The notes beneath the pieces are model-generated. The model was not told the origin of the DNA and ran no database searches. It saw only the letters and a list, made by a program, of their open reading frames with translations. A DNA stretch of 64,000 bases from an uncultured Pseudomonadales bacterium. Its GTDB lineage: Bacteria > Pseudomonadota > Gammaproteobacteria > Pseudomonadales > Azotimanducaceae. The stretch's first letter is position 1. Each line of letters opens with the position of its first letter. The position numbers and the translations under genes are program-made. Below, one piece after another: positions 53,489 to 62,815 of the stretch. The stretch is taken from the NCBI GenBank assembly GCA_958296405.1, contig OY282519.1, forward strand, positions 2,278,132 to 2,342,131. The letters run 5' to 3'.

Positions 53489-54058
53489 TCACGCCGAATG
53501 GGCCTTGCCGAAGCCTTCGTTGAAGTCGTCGATCAGGCCACCTAGATGGCGTTTCCGCACACGCTCGCTGGCGCCCATGTCCTCAATGACTTGGCCCTTC
53601 CGTTCGGCGACGCCTTGCGGGTGGATGGACAGATACGCCATCTTCCCGCCATCAGCGATCTTGAAGTGAACATCATCGGCGGGCCGTTGATGGAGGTATC
53701 GCACTTGGAATCTACTGCCGTATTCCTTGCTCAGATCCGCCATTCTGACATCAGCCTTGAAGTTCAGCAGACAACGTATCGCCAAGTCGGGACATGTTCG
53801 CAAGCGCTCGCGCACGGTCTGCACCGTGTCTTCGTCGTCATAGAGCGAGCCGTGGGTCTTGTCGCCGTCGTCGTGTACCAGCAATTCATGCTCCGCTTGG
53901 CCAAGCACGGCTAAGAAATGCCTGATCGCATCCGTGTTGTCTTTCTCCACGTCCGTCACACGGAGAAGGCTGCGTTCGCAGGTCAGCCAAACGGCAACCG
54001 CAGCCGCAACGACCATAGAGATGAGCACGAATGCGCTCACCACCAAGATCATGTTCAT
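53489..54058 (-). CDS. membrane-anchored protein with degenerate PLD-like domain
   Basis: A 189-residue protein with GAGGAG 8 nt before its ATG. One N-terminal span (about 2-24: MILVVSAFVLISMVVAAAVAVWL) is followed by a soluble domain. Segments AIRHFLAVLGQAEHELLVHDD, LAIRCLLNFKADVRMADLSK and DVHFKIADGGKMAYLSIHPQ recall a PLD half-domain, where HxK plus Asp would be active. Spacing in HFKIAD is shorter than the classic HxKxxxxD, so activity is doubtful. Lower GC than the neighbours suggests acquisition. Confidence 0.55.
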   Translation of the reverse strand: MNMILVVSAFVLISMVVAAAVAVWLTCERSLLRVTDVEKDNTDAIRHFLAVLGQAEHELLVHDDGDKTHGSLYDDEDTVQTVRERLRTCPDLAIRCLLNFKADVRMADLSKEYGSRFQVRYLHQRPADDVHFKIADGGKMAYLSIHPQGVAERKGQVIEDMGASERVRKRHLGGLIDDFNEGFGKAHSA

Positions 54059-54178
54059 TTCGCCAGCTCCTCTGTTCGGCACTTCGCTCCATGTCTTTGG
54101 CCTCATGGCCGGTTGCGCGGACAGGAGCGGCAACCTTAGCATTCCCGGCATGGCTCTGTGTCCTTAAGCGAGGCGTTC

Positions 54179-55711
54179 ATGTCGAGAAGGTGGCGAAGTC
54201 GGTCGCAGTGCGCGTCAGCCACGGTGCTGGGATGCCTGCCGCGGCAGTGGCCCTGGCCGGCCGTGGCGCTCTGTGCAGGGCTCCTCGCGGCATCCGTGCC
54301 GGGCGCTGCGCAGGCGGCTGGCCAACACCCGTTGCCGGAAACCATCGTCAAAGGCGAACTGGCCGTCGTCGCCGCGCCCTTCGCGCGCGCTCCGCTCACG
54401 ACGGATCCGGATCTCGCCCCCGGCGCCCCAGCGGTTTATGCGAACGGGGCCTACGCGCGCATTCAGCAACTGCTGCCCGTGCCGGATGATTCCGGCCGCC
54501 TCGCCGTGAGCGACGTGCGCGGCCCCTTCTACATGGTGGACGCGGCCGGTGGCGAACCCATGCTTTATCTGGACCACCGCGCCGCCGGCGTCGGCTTCCA
54601 CAGCGCCCACATGCCGAACGAGGCGGGGTTCTTGGGTTTCGCTTTTCATCCCGAGTACGCCGCGGCGGGCCAGCCCGGCTACGGCAAGTTCTACACGGCA
54701 TACAGCGCGAGCGTGGAGAGCGGCGCTGCGGACTACCTTGAGGCGCCAACGAACGTGCAAGAGAGCGTCATCCGCGAGTGGACGGCGCGCGAGCCGGGCG
54801 CCAACGCCTTCGCCGGGACCTCCCGGGAAGTGCTGCGCGTGGGGCAATTCGCGCCTAACCACAACGTCGGCGCCCTTGCGTTCAACCCCGCTGCCGCGCC
54901 CGGCTCGCCGGACTACGGCATGCTCTATGCGAGCTTCGGCGACGGTGGCGCGGCGCTGGATCCGCAAGACCACGGCCAGCGGTTGGAAACCCCCCTCGGC
55001 GCCATCCTGCGCATCGACCCGCTGGCCGGCGCCGCTGGCCGCGGCTACGGCATCCCGGCGGACAACCCGTTCGTGGGCGTGAGCGATGCCGCCCCGGAGA
55101 TTTGGGCGTATGGCCTGCGGCATCCGCAGCAGTTCTCTTGGGATGTGGACGGGCGCATGTTCATCGGCGACATCGGCCAAGACAGCATCGAAGAGGTGAA
55201 TGTCGGCGTCGCCGGCGGCAATTATGGCTGGCGTTTGCGGGAAGGCACGTTCGCCACCATCCACGCCGTCGGCGCCTTGCCGGGCGGCCCGGCGTACCCG
55301 CGCCCGGAGACGGATCCAACGCCCTTCATCTACCCCGTTGCCCAATACGACCACGACGACGGCGAAGCCATTGCCGGCGGCTATGTGTATCGGGGCGAAG
55401 CCATTCCCGCCCTGCGCGGCAAGTATGTGTTCACGGAGCTTGTGCGGGGGCGTCTGTTGGCCATTGACGCCGGCAACCTAGCCGAGGATGGCGGCACGCC
55501 CATTGAGGAGGTGCGCATCCTGATCGATGACGAAGAGATCCCATTGCGCGATGTGGCCGGCTTCCCGAACACCTACCGGTTCGACGGTTCGCGGCGCGTG
55601 GATGCGCGGCTTGGCGTCGACGGCGACGGCGAGCTGTATCTGTTGACCAAGGGCGACGGTTGGATCCGCAAGCTCACGGCGGCGCCGACATCGGCAGCCA
55701 ACGACGCTTAA
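54179..55711 (+). CDS. PQQ-dependent sugar dehydrogenase (GSDH beta-propeller)
   Basis: A 510-residue exported protein. A long arginine-rich n-region (MSRRWRSRSQ) precedes a hydrophobic core ending ASVPGAAQA, a Sec or possibly lipid-type signal. The six-bladed propeller of glucose/sorbosone dehydrogenases shows EAGFLGFAFHPEY, APNHNVGALAFNP, LYASFGDGG, GLRHPQQFSWD, GDIGQDSIEEVNV and GGNYGWRLREG. The second includes the His and the Asp region that bind PQQ and calcium in the family. GAGG lies 5 nt before the ATG at 54179. Oxidises sugars or alcohols in the periplasm. Confidence 0.88.
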   Translation: MSRRWRSRSQCASATVLGCLPRQWPWPAVALCAGLLAASVPGAAQAAGQHPLPETIVKGELAVVAAPFARAPLTTDPDLAPGAPAVYANGAYARIQQLLPVPDDSGRLAVSDVRGPFYMVDAAGGEPMLYLDHRAAGVGFHSAHMPNEAGFLGFAFHPEYAAAGQPGYGKFYTAYSASVESGAADYLEAPTNVQESVIREWTAREPGANAFAGTSREVLRVGQFAPNHNVGALAFNPAAAPGSPDYGMLYASFGDGGAALDPQDHGQRLETPLGAILRIDPLAGAAGRGYGIPADNPFVGVSDAAPEIWAYGLRHPQQFSWDVDGRMFIGDIGQDSIEEVNVGVAGGNYGWRLREGTFATIHAVGALPGGPAYPRPETDPTPFIYPVAQYDHDDGEAIAGGYVYRGEAIPALRGKYVFTELVRGRLLAIDAGNLAEDGGTPIEEVRILIDDEEIPLRDVAGFPNTYRFDGSRRVDARLGVDGDGELYLLTKGDGWIRKLTAAPTSAANDA

Positions 55712-55741
55712 GCGCTTAGGGCGAGGCGAGCGCCGCGCCAG

Positions 55742-56143
55742 CTAGCGGCGCAGACGCCCGCGCAGAGTGGCGGCGGCGCCGGCAGCCCTGCGCGGATGTC
55801 GCCAAGTGCCGTGCCCACCGCCAAGGCTGCCCCGCCAATCCGGCAACCGTCTAGTCCAAACGGTCGTATGTGGCGCTGCCCACATTGCTTGGCGCGACTT
55901 GGCGCGGGGGTCGCCTAACAACGAATTGCTCATCCTGTTCATCACATAGGAAAGGCACATGCTCAAGCTAGGCACCATCGTGTAGATGTCCTCCATGCTT
56001 TGGGCGCCCAGGTCCTCCACCAAATCGTCGGTGACGGCGCTGACCGCTTGGGGCGTGTCCATCAGCCTGGTCTCGCGGTAGGTGGCTGTGACGATCACTT
56101 CCTCGATGATGGGCGTGGCGAGACAGATTGGCTGGCTGCGCAT
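55742..56143 (-). pseudogene. TonB-dependent receptor N-terminal remnant
   Basis: The first about 60 residues match the TonB box and start of the plug: IIEEVIVTATYRETRLMDTP then QAVSAVTDDLVEDLGAQSME and TMVPSLSM. The intact receptor at 40.3-42.6 kb has IEEIVVTATHRETNLMETPQ. After VPSLSM similarity ends and the frame runs through unrelated Arg/Gly-rich sequence to 55742. There is no signal peptide and no barrel, so this is a relic. Confidence 0.75.
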
Positions 56144-56289
56144 TGCGAGTGGGAATTGTCAAGCATTGCACCAGCGCTGATTGGCGTTGGCGCTAAGGGG
56201 GCGTTGCCGCTTTGCCGGTGCCAAGCTCGCGGTTTCGGGGGTGCGAATTGGGCGGTCCAGCGGCTGTGCACCGACCGCTTCGAGGCATC

Positions 56290-57420
56290 TTAAGGCGATT
56301 GGGGCGCCGCCTCGAAACGGCTAGGGGAGCAAGGTGCGATGGCCGGCGCTGGCGCGCGTCCGGCGATGCAGTCCGCCAACGCTTTGCCGAGCATCGGCCC
56401 GTACAGAATGCCCTTGCGGCCGCCGCCACCGGCGACAAACGCAGCGTCGACGCCGGGCAGCGGTCCGACGATGGGCAGGCCATCCGGCGTCATCGGGCGC
56501 AAGCAAGCCGTGTGCTTGATCACTTCAGCGCCCGCCAGCGTCGGCAGCAAGTGTCCCACCACGCCGATGAGCGCTTCCTGGCCGGCCTGCGACGGGGCTT
56601 CGTCGAAGCCGGCGGCCTCCTCGGTGGCGCCGACCCACAACAGGCCATCCCGCTTCGTCGTCGCGTAGCTGTCGCCCCAAACAATGGAACATTCAACGGG
56701 TGCGCCGGGGGCGGCCAAACGGACGATCTCGCCCTTCAACGGCGTCATCGGCAGCGCGGCGTCGAGCCACTGCGCGCCGCTTGCGAGCCACGGCCCTTGC
56801 ACCAGTGCAACGGCGCCGCAAGCCACCGCGTCGCCATTGGCGAGGCTCACGCGCAGCCCGCCCGCCGCTTCGCGCGCCACCGCCGTGGCTTCAACGCCGC
56901 GCACGGTGGCGCCGGAAGCCTGCACGAGGGCGTGCGTGAGCCCTGCCGCTTCCACTTCCGACGTGCCGCGGCACAGCATGGCGCCTTGCGCCGCTGGTGA
57001 GATGCGCGGCTCGACTTCCCGTGCTTGCGGGGCGTCCAGCCACTCTGCCGAGAAGCCCGAATGTCCGTTGATCCGGCTCGATTCGTCGTTAAGCGCCGCC
57101 GCTTCCGCATCCGAGAAGGCGAGGTGCAGGTTCGGCCGCGAGCGAAACCCGATGTCGACGCCCGTCTGTGCCGGCAGCGCTTCGGCTAACTCCTGATGCA
57201 GCGCAAAGGACCGCAGCGCGAGGGCCTGGGCGGGGCCCGGAATGCCGGCGCCGGAGAGGGGATAGAGGCCGCCGAAGGCGAACCCGGAAGCGTGGGCGGC
57301 GATGTCATCGCGTTCGACGATGGTGACGCGCAGGTTGTCCTCGGCAAGGTAGTAGGCTGTCGCTGCGCCGGTGATGCCGCCGCCGACGATGACGATGTCG
57401 GCGGTGTCAGTGCTTGCCAT
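56290..57420 (-). CDS. FAD-dependent oxidoreductase, DAO family
   Basis: A 376-residue flavoenzyme. The N-terminal dinucleotide-binding motif is DIVIVGGGITGAATAYYLAE. FAFGGLYPLSGAG, ALPMTPLKGEIVRLAAPG and LRPMTPDGLPIVGPLPGVDA are typical of D-amino-acid oxidase or glycine/sarcosine oxidase-like proteins. GAGG lies 9 nt before the ATG at 57420. It starts 30 bp downstream of the nucleoside hydrolase gene on the same strand, so probably co-transcribed. Oxidises an amine or amino acid. Confidence 0.88.
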   Translation of the reverse strand: MASTDTADIVIVGGGITGAATAYYLAEDNLRVTIVERDDIAAHASGFAFGGLYPLSGAGIPGPAQALALRSFALHQELAEALPAQTGVDIGFRSRPNLHLAFSDAEAAALNDESSRINGHSGFSAEWLDAPQAREVEPRISPAAQGAMLCRGTSEVEAAGLTHALVQASGATVRGVEATAVAREAAGGLRVSLANGDAVACGAVALVQGPWLASGAQWLDAALPMTPLKGEIVRLAAPGAPVECSIVWGDSYATTKRDGLLWVGATEEAAGFDEAPSQAGQEALIGVVGHLLPTLAGAEVIKHTACLRPMTPDGLPIVGPLPGVDAAFVAGGGGRKGILYGPMLGKALADCIAGRAPAPAIAPCSPSRFEAAPQSP

Positions 57421-57450
57421 GGCTTTGGGCCTCATGATTGGTTGCTGGCG

Positions 57451-58359
57451 TCATGCGAGCAGCGCCTCAAGCACCACATCCATCGCCCGCTCGGCGTCGA
57501 TGCGGTAGGCCACGTTGACGTTCGGCGCGTCACGGCGGCGCGACGTGCGTTCGTCGGTGACGGTCATGCCGCGCGTCAAGTCGCCGCGCAGTTCCACGCT
57601 TACGGCGCGGGAGGCCGTCTCGATCAGATGCGGGTGGGTGAGCGCGAGCACCGCGCAAGGGTCGTGCAGCGGGGCGTCATCGCGGCCAACCAGTTGCCGC
57701 AGGCGCTCGTGGAGAGATGCCAAGATGTCCGCGGCGAACGTGGCAACGGGCGTTCCACGGGCGCTGAGGCGCCGCGTGGTGGCGTCGCCCGTGCAGAGCT
57801 GATGGGTGAGGTTGAGGCCGCATTGGATGATGTTCGCGCCGCACGCGAACACCCGCGCCGCGGCCTCTGGGTCTGCCCAGATGTTGAACTCGGCCACCCG
57901 CGTGACGTTGCCGAAAGAGGTGCTGCCGCCCATCAGCGAAATGCCCGCCACGCGCTGCGGCCAAGACGGGTCGCGCTCGATGGCGAGGGCGAGATTGGTG
58001 AGCGGCCCGAGCGCCACCACCCAAGTGTCTGCGTCCGCGAGCGCGATGAGCTGATCCACCGCGTGGCCATCGGCGACGGCGCGGCCATGATCGAAGCGCC
58101 GCGCCCCTTCAAGGCCAGACTCGCCATGCACCGCGGTAGCATGCCGCGCCTCGGCGACCAGCGGCCGATCTGCCCCGGCATACACTGGCGTGTCGGCATC
58201 CAACAGCCCCATGACGAGCAGCGCATTCTCGGTGGTCGCCGCAAGCGGCGCGTTGCCAGACACCGTTGTGACTGCGCGCACATCCGCCCAGCGATGCGCC
58301 AACATGAGGGCAATGGCGTCGTCATGCCCCGGGTCGCAGTCCACGATCATGCGGATCAT
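57451..58359 (-). CDS. nucleoside hydrolase (inosine/uridine-preferring family)
   Basis: A 302-residue protein. The calcium-binding signature MIVDCDPGHDDAIALMLAH is at residues 4-22 (D7, D9, D13, D14 acidic cluster). Other blocks are ALGPLTNLALAIERDP, GISLMGGSTSFGN, EFNIWADPEAAARVF and the late HDPCAVLALTHP. Hydrolyses the N-glycosidic bond of nucleosides for salvage. ATG at 58359 keeps the signature at the usual position. Divergent from the metallophosphoesterase gene. Confidence 0.92.
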   Translation of the reverse strand: MIRMIVDCDPGHDDAIALMLAHRWADVRAVTTVSGNAPLAATTENALLVMGLLDADTPVYAGADRPLVAEARHATAVHGESGLEGARRFDHGRAVADGHAVDQLIALADADTWVVALGPLTNLALAIERDPSWPQRVAGISLMGGSTSFGNVTRVAEFNIWADPEAAARVFACGANIIQCGLNLTHQLCTGDATTRRLSARGTPVATFAADILASLHERLRQLVGRDDAPLHDPCAVLALTHPHLIETASRAVSVELRGDLTRGMTVTDERTSRRRDAPNVNVAYRIDAERAMDVVLEALLA

Positions 58360-58488
58360 GCGGCGACTATACCGCAGCCGGGCGTGGCCGCCCTTGGGCG
58401 GCGGGGCGAGCGCCGCGTCCGCTGTGTGACGCCGGTGTCGCATCCTTGGTCTAGAATCGCGTCTCCACGCGCCGCTGGACGCCACCCG

Positions 58489-60432
58489 ATGTTCCTTTCA
58501 ATTCGCACCCGCTTCGGGCCCATCGCGGTGGGCCTGCCGCTTGCCTTTGGCGCGCTCACCGCCGCTGGCCACGCGGGGGAGCCGTCCGGCTCTGGCGCAG
58601 CGTCCACGCAAATCGATGCGGCCACGGAAGAAGCCGCAACGCCGTGGACGAGCCTTGCCTCGAACGATGCGCCGGAGGATTTCCACTTCGTCATCGTCAC
58701 AGACCGCACTGGCGGCGAGCGTCCCGGCGTGTTCCCGGCGGCCATGCCGAAGGTGAACCTGTTGGAGCCGGCGTTCGTTGTGAGCGTTGGCGACCTCATC
58801 GAGGGGTACACGGAAGATCAGGCGCAGCTAGACCGCGAATGGGACGAGTTCGCCGGGTTCGTGAACGCTTTGGAAACACCGTTCTTCCATGTGGCGGGGA
58901 ATCACGACATGAGCAATGCCGTGATGGCCGAAACGTGGCGGGCGCGGTTCGGCCCCTCGTACTACCACTTCGTTTACAAGGACGTGCTCTTCGTCGCGCT
59001 CAACTCGGAACTCTTTGGCATGGTGAGCGACCCGGCCAGTCCAGTGCCGGGGCCGTGGACGCAGGCGGAGCAGCTAGCTTGGCTGGAAGGCGTGTTGGCG
59101 GACCACCCGCAGCCGCGCTGGACGATCATCCTCGTGCATCAGCCGCTGTGGGATTACCGCGACGGCGTGCGCGGCGATTGGCCGCGCGTGGAGGCGATGC
59201 TCGGCGAACGCGATTACACCGTGTTCGCCGGCCACTTCCATCGCTATGTGAAGCATGTGCGCAACAACCGCAAATACTTCACCCTCGGCACCACCGGCGG
59301 CGGCAGCAGCCTGCGCGGGCCGCTGTTCGGCGAGTTCGACCATGTGGCGTGGGTGACGATGACGGCGGATGGCCCGCGCATCGCCAACCTGCTGTTGGAT
59401 GGCATCACGGATGAGAACGTCGTCACCGCCGAATCGCGCGAGGCGGTTGCAGCGCTGGCGGGTGGCGTCACTTCCACGGCGCAACTCTTCGACGGCGATG
59501 CCTTTGAGTCCGGCTCCGTCACCTTCGAGATTCGCAATGCGGGCGACGCGCCGCTGGCGGTGACGCCGACGGTGGCGGCGGGCCCGACGCTGCGCCATGT
59601 GGGAGACATCGCGCCCCTGACGCTGGCGCCTGGCGAGATGGCGGAGGTGGCAGTGGAGCTCGCGGCCAGCGTCGAGCCGTTGCCGTGGGCGTCCGTGGTG
59701 GCGGGGCGCGTCACTTGGTCGCTCAACACGCGTCTCGGCGAGCGGCCCATCGTCTTCGACATGCATTCCGCGCTGTTGCCGGCCGGGCGCATGATGTTGC
59801 CCGCCGGCGCCGCGCCCACGGTGGATGGAGACCTTGGGGATTGGCCAGCGCTGCCGTTCGTGGTGGACCGGCAGGGGGATGTGTTGGCGTCGAGCACCGC
59901 GCCAGAGGACATCTCCTATCGCTTCGCCTTGCGGGAATCCGGCGGCGACATCTACTTCGCGGCGCGGGTGGTGGACGATAGCGTGCCGACGCTGCCGTGG
60001 GACACGGCGCGTTACCAAGACCATGTGCTGCTGAGCGTCGATGCCCGCCCGGCGCCGGAGCGCGCGCGCAATCTGTCCCTTTACGCGGCCATTGAAGCCG
60101 GCGACTTGGCGCGTCTCGCGCTGGACTACATGACCCCCGGCGACCAAGTGGCCGAAGATCGCAGCATCGGGTTTCTGGATGCGTCGCGGGCGGCGGTTGA
60201 GTGGCGCACCCGGCGCACTGCTGCCGGCTACGACGTGGAGGCGAAGGTGTCTGGCGCGTTCCTAGATGCCCAACACGGCAGCCCATGGCACACCGCGCGC
60301 ATCGCCGTGCAGGCGACGGACGTGGATGCCGACGAGCCCGGCCTCACCGCGCTGCACTGGCAGCCGTATCGCCTGGGCGCGGCGCCGGCGGCGGGTTCGG
60401 GCACCTTCGTGCGCGCCGCGGAAGCGGATTGA
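58489..60432 (+). CDS. secreted metallophosphoesterase with C-terminal CBM9-like domain
   Basis: A 647-residue exported protein. The signal peptide spans MFLSIRTRFGPIAVGLPLAF and on to about 30. Calcineurin-like motifs follow: VTDRTGG (71-76, in place of DxH), VGDLIEGY (about 100-107), VAGNHDMSN (135-143), HQPLWDY and AGHFHRYV. A beta-rich middle region leads to a CBM9/DOMON-like domain (about 440-640) beginning APTVDGDLGDWPALPF. The DRTGG variant of motif 1 also occurs in other secreted members. Cleaves a phosphoester outside the cytoplasm; the C-terminal domain suggests sugar or polymer binding. Confidence 0.87.
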   Translation: MFLSIRTRFGPIAVGLPLAFGALTAAGHAGEPSGSGAASTQIDAATEEAATPWTSLASNDAPEDFHFVIVTDRTGGERPGVFPAAMPKVNLLEPAFVVSVGDLIEGYTEDQAQLDREWDEFAGFVNALETPFFHVAGNHDMSNAVMAETWRARFGPSYYHFVYKDVLFVALNSELFGMVSDPASPVPGPWTQAEQLAWLEGVLADHPQPRWTIILVHQPLWDYRDGVRGDWPRVEAMLGERDYTVFAGHFHRYVKHVRNNRKYFTLGTTGGGSSLRGPLFGEFDHVAWVTMTADGPRIANLLLDGITDENVVTAESREAVAALAGGVTSTAQLFDGDAFESGSVTFEIRNAGDAPLAVTPTVAAGPTLRHVGDIAPLTLAPGEMAEVAVELAASVEPLPWASVVAGRVTWSLNTRLGERPIVFDMHSALLPAGRMMLPAGAAPTVDGDLGDWPALPFVVDRQGDVLASSTAPEDISYRFALRESGGDIYFAARVVDDSVPTLPWDTARYQDHVLLSVDARPAPERARNLSLYAAIEAGDLARLALDYMTPGDQVAEDRSIGFLDASRAAVEWRTRRTAAGYDVEAKVSGAFLDAQHGSPWHTARIAVQATDVDADEPGLTALHWQPYRLGAAPAAGSGTFVRAAEAD

Positions 60433-60571
60433 TGCGGCGCGGCCGATGGCGGCGCAGGGCGGCCAGATCGCACTGGCGGCAGTGATCGTCGCGCCAGCCG
60501 GCCACGCAAGTGACGCGGTGACGTTCGGCTAGGTTGGCTGGCGCCGGCCGCGTGGCGAAGATGCCCCGCGG

Positions 60572-61087
60572 CTAAGGCCAAGCATCGTCGGCGTCCGGTC
60601 TGGCCCGGTTGGCGTCCACGACGAGGGTTCCAGCTAGGAAGTCGTGCAGGCACCGCCGCCGTTCGCCGAAGATGAACAGGGCATTCACCAACGCGATGGG
60701 CATCCCCACAATGGGGATTTGGAAGACGAGCTGCACGAACACCACGCGCAGGCCGAAGGAGTTCCACACCGGCACGATGTCTCCCGTTTTGCCGCTGACG
60801 ACGCGCACACCAACGGCCATCTTGCCAACGGTTTGCCCACGTTGCGCGAGGAAATAGCCGTTCACGGCGCCGTACGCCGCCAGCGCAACGAGAGCGGTTC
60901 GCGCCGCAGCGCCGGCGTCCCCGGCGGCGACTTCGTTGAACCAGCCTAGGCTGAACACGGCGACCATGGAGATCGCGCCGACGATCACCCAATCCAGCAC
61001 GTAGGCGCCGAGCCGGGCGCCGCGGCCGGCCAAGTCGGCGTCAGCGATGAGGGGTTCAGTCCCGGCACCATCGGGATTGTCAATCAC
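60572..61087 (-). CDS. RDD family membrane protein
   Basis: A 171-residue inner-membrane protein with the RDD start RGARLGAYVLDWVIVGAISM, a mid-domain QRGQTVGKMAVGVRVVSGKT and RRCLHDFLAGTLVVDANR. About three or four spans. The GTG start has GAGGAG 5 nt upstream. RDD proteins may be ion antiporters or assembly helpers; function here unknown. Confidence 0.88.
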   Translation of the reverse strand: MIDNPDGAGTEPLIADADLAGRGARLGAYVLDWVIVGAISMVAVFSLGWFNEVAAGDAGAAARTALVALAAYGAVNGYFLAQRGQTVGKMAVGVRVVSGKTGDIVPVWNSFGLRVVFVQLVFQIPIVGMPIALVNALFIFGERRRCLHDFLAGTLVVDANRARPDADDAWP

Positions 61088-61168
61088 GGCAGCTCCTCTG
61101 AATCAAGGTGATGAGGAAAAGCATATCAGCCCGCCCGCGGGCGCCGCTCGGCGCCGCGTTCGCCCACA

Positions 61169-61450
61169 TCAAAGCCCAAGTTCCGAGACGGCGACGGAAC
61201 TGCCGTTGTCAACGAGCCGCTCTGGCAGGCGCAGCCAATCGACCAGCCCGTCGGCCCTGATCAATATGGTGAACACGCTGTCCGGGTCGTCGCCGGGTTG
61301 CTGCTGCATCGTGAACTCGCCCACCGCAGCCATCATGTCGAACAGCAGCTCCATGCCCTCCTCATCGAACGGAGGCACGCCGGGCACCGTCCCCTCTCTG
61401 CTGATCATGCCCGCCATGCAGCGGAGAATCTCGTACTTGGCTTGGTCCAT
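61169..61450 (-). CDS. hypothetical protein
   Basis: A 93-residue acidic protein starting MDQAKYEILRCMAGMISREG. The ATG at 61450 sits 6-7 nt after GGGAGGG; an ATG two codons earlier abuts that site. It contains PPFDEEGMELLFDMMAAVGE and SVFTILIRADGLVDWLRLPE, suggesting a small alpha/beta fold. No family recognised. Good ribosome-binding site and normal composition support a real gene. Confidence 0.55.
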   Translation of the reverse strand: MDQAKYEILRCMAGMISREGTVPGVPPFDEEGMELLFDMMAAVGEFTMQQQPGDDPDSVFTILIRADGLVDWLRLPERLVDNGSSVAVSELGL

Positions 61451-61569
61451 CGGCATCCCTCCCTTCCAAGAGCCGTGTCCGCTGTTGCTCACTTTAACGT
61501 TCCGCAACAGAGCATCATGCGTAGAATGTGCCTGTCACGCGAACAACTGGAGAGGGAGGATCACGAGCC

Positions 61570-62181
61570 ATGCCGGTGAACGTGGAGTTTCATTTCGATT
61601 TCGGCAGCCCGAACGCATACTTGTCGCACCTCGTCATTCCGGCCATCGAGGCGCGCACCGGGGTGGCCTTCAAGTATGTGCCGGTGTTGCTGGGCGGTGT
61701 CTTCAAGGCCACCAACAACGTCTCGCCGATGGTGTCCCTGAACGGCATCAAGAACAAACCGGAATACCAAGGCATCGAAACGGAGCGGTTTGTGCGCCGG
61801 CACGGCATCACTGAATACCGCTCCAACCCGCACTTTCCCGTCAACACCCTGCAAATCATGCGCGGCGCGGTGTTCGCGGAGCGAGAGGGCTTCTTGCCGA
61901 CTTATGTGGACGCCGTGTATCGGCACATGTGGGCAGAGCCGAAGAAGATGGATGACGCCGAGATCATCGCCGCCGCCTTGACCGCATCCGACCTGCCGGC
62001 GGAGCGGATCATGGCTGGCATCCAAGACCCGGAAGTGAAGGCAGGGCTGATCGCCAACACCGAGGCGTCCGTTGCGCGTGGCGTCTTTGGCTCGCCGAGC
62101 TTCTTCGTTGGCGACGAACTCTTCTTCGGCAAGGACAAGCTGCGCGACGTGGAGGACGAGATTGCGCGGCAGCAGGGATAG
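61570..62181 (+). CDS. 2-hydroxychromene-2-carboxylate isomerase-like (DsbA-fold) protein
   Basis: A 203-residue thioredoxin-fold protein. MPVNVEFHFDFGSPNAYLSH matches the start of HCCA isomerases and kappa-class GSTs, with S12 the expected glutathione-contacting Ser. The cis-Pro strand is in ARGVFGSPSFFVGDELFFGK. Length is typical. It probably isomerises an aromatic catabolite with glutathione, or is a general DsbA-like oxidoreductase; there is no CxxC. Confidence 0.87.
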   Translation: MPVNVEFHFDFGSPNAYLSHLVIPAIEARTGVAFKYVPVLLGGVFKATNNVSPMVSLNGIKNKPEYQGIETERFVRRHGITEYRSNPHFPVNTLQIMRGAVFAEREGFLPTYVDAVYRHMWAEPKKMDDAEIIAAALTASDLPAERIMAGIQDPEVKAGLIANTEASVARGVFGSPSFFVGDELFFGKDKLRDVEDEIARQQG

Positions 62182-62223
62182 GCGCCGGCGTTTTGGGCGG
62201 CGTGAGGCGCTGATGTTGCCGCC

Positions 62224-62718
62224 GTGATCTGCCCGGCCGTGCCGATGGAAGACGCCGCGCGTGGCCAGCGCTACCGCTATTGGCTGCACCGAGACGTGGC
62301 TGACACTGGCAAGGCGGGCTTGGTGTTCGTGATGCTGAACCCATCCACTGCCGATGACGCCAACGACGATCCCACCATCCGACGTTGCATCGCGTTCGCC
62401 CAACAGTGGGGGTACCGGGAGCTCACCGTGGTGAATCTCTTTGCGTTGCGGGCGACCCGTCCCAGAGACTTGCTCCGGCAAGGCGAGCAAGCCATCGGCG
62501 AGCGCAACGATGAGGTATTGCGTTGGGTGGTCGGGCATCCGGACACCTCCACGGTCGTGGCCGCATGGGGGAATCACGGCGACCACCTCAAACGCGCCGC
62601 GGCGGTGCTGCCCATCATCGCCCCGGTGATGGCGCTACGGACCACAAAGCGCGGTTGCCCCGCGCATCCTCTGTATGTGCCTAAATCCGCTCGACCTTGC
62701 CCCTACAGGAGCGCCTAG
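62224..62718 (+). CDS. DUF1643 domain protein
   Basis: A 164-residue protein. YRYWLHRDVA, LVFVMLNPSTADDANDDPTI, RRCIAFAQQWGYRELTVVNL and VVAAWGNHG are the DUF1643 blocks. Start GTG at 62224 or ATG at 62245; neither has a clear ribosome-binding site. Function unknown; often found in accessory regions. Confidence 0.85.
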   Translation: MICPAVPMEDAARGQRYRYWLHRDVADTGKAGLVFVMLNPSTADDANDDPTIRRCIAFAQQWGYRELTVVNLFALRATRPRDLLRQGEQAIGERNDEVLRWVVGHPDTSTVVAAWGNHGDHLKRAAAVLPIIAPVMALRTTKRGCPAHPLYVPKSARPCPYRSA

Positions 62719-62815
62719 CGCCGCCGAGTGGCTGGGCAGGTGAAGGCAGTTCATCGCCGCACCCGCAGATGGGGCTGTTAGGATTCACAAGGTGTCCCCA
62801 CGATGCGCACCTTGA

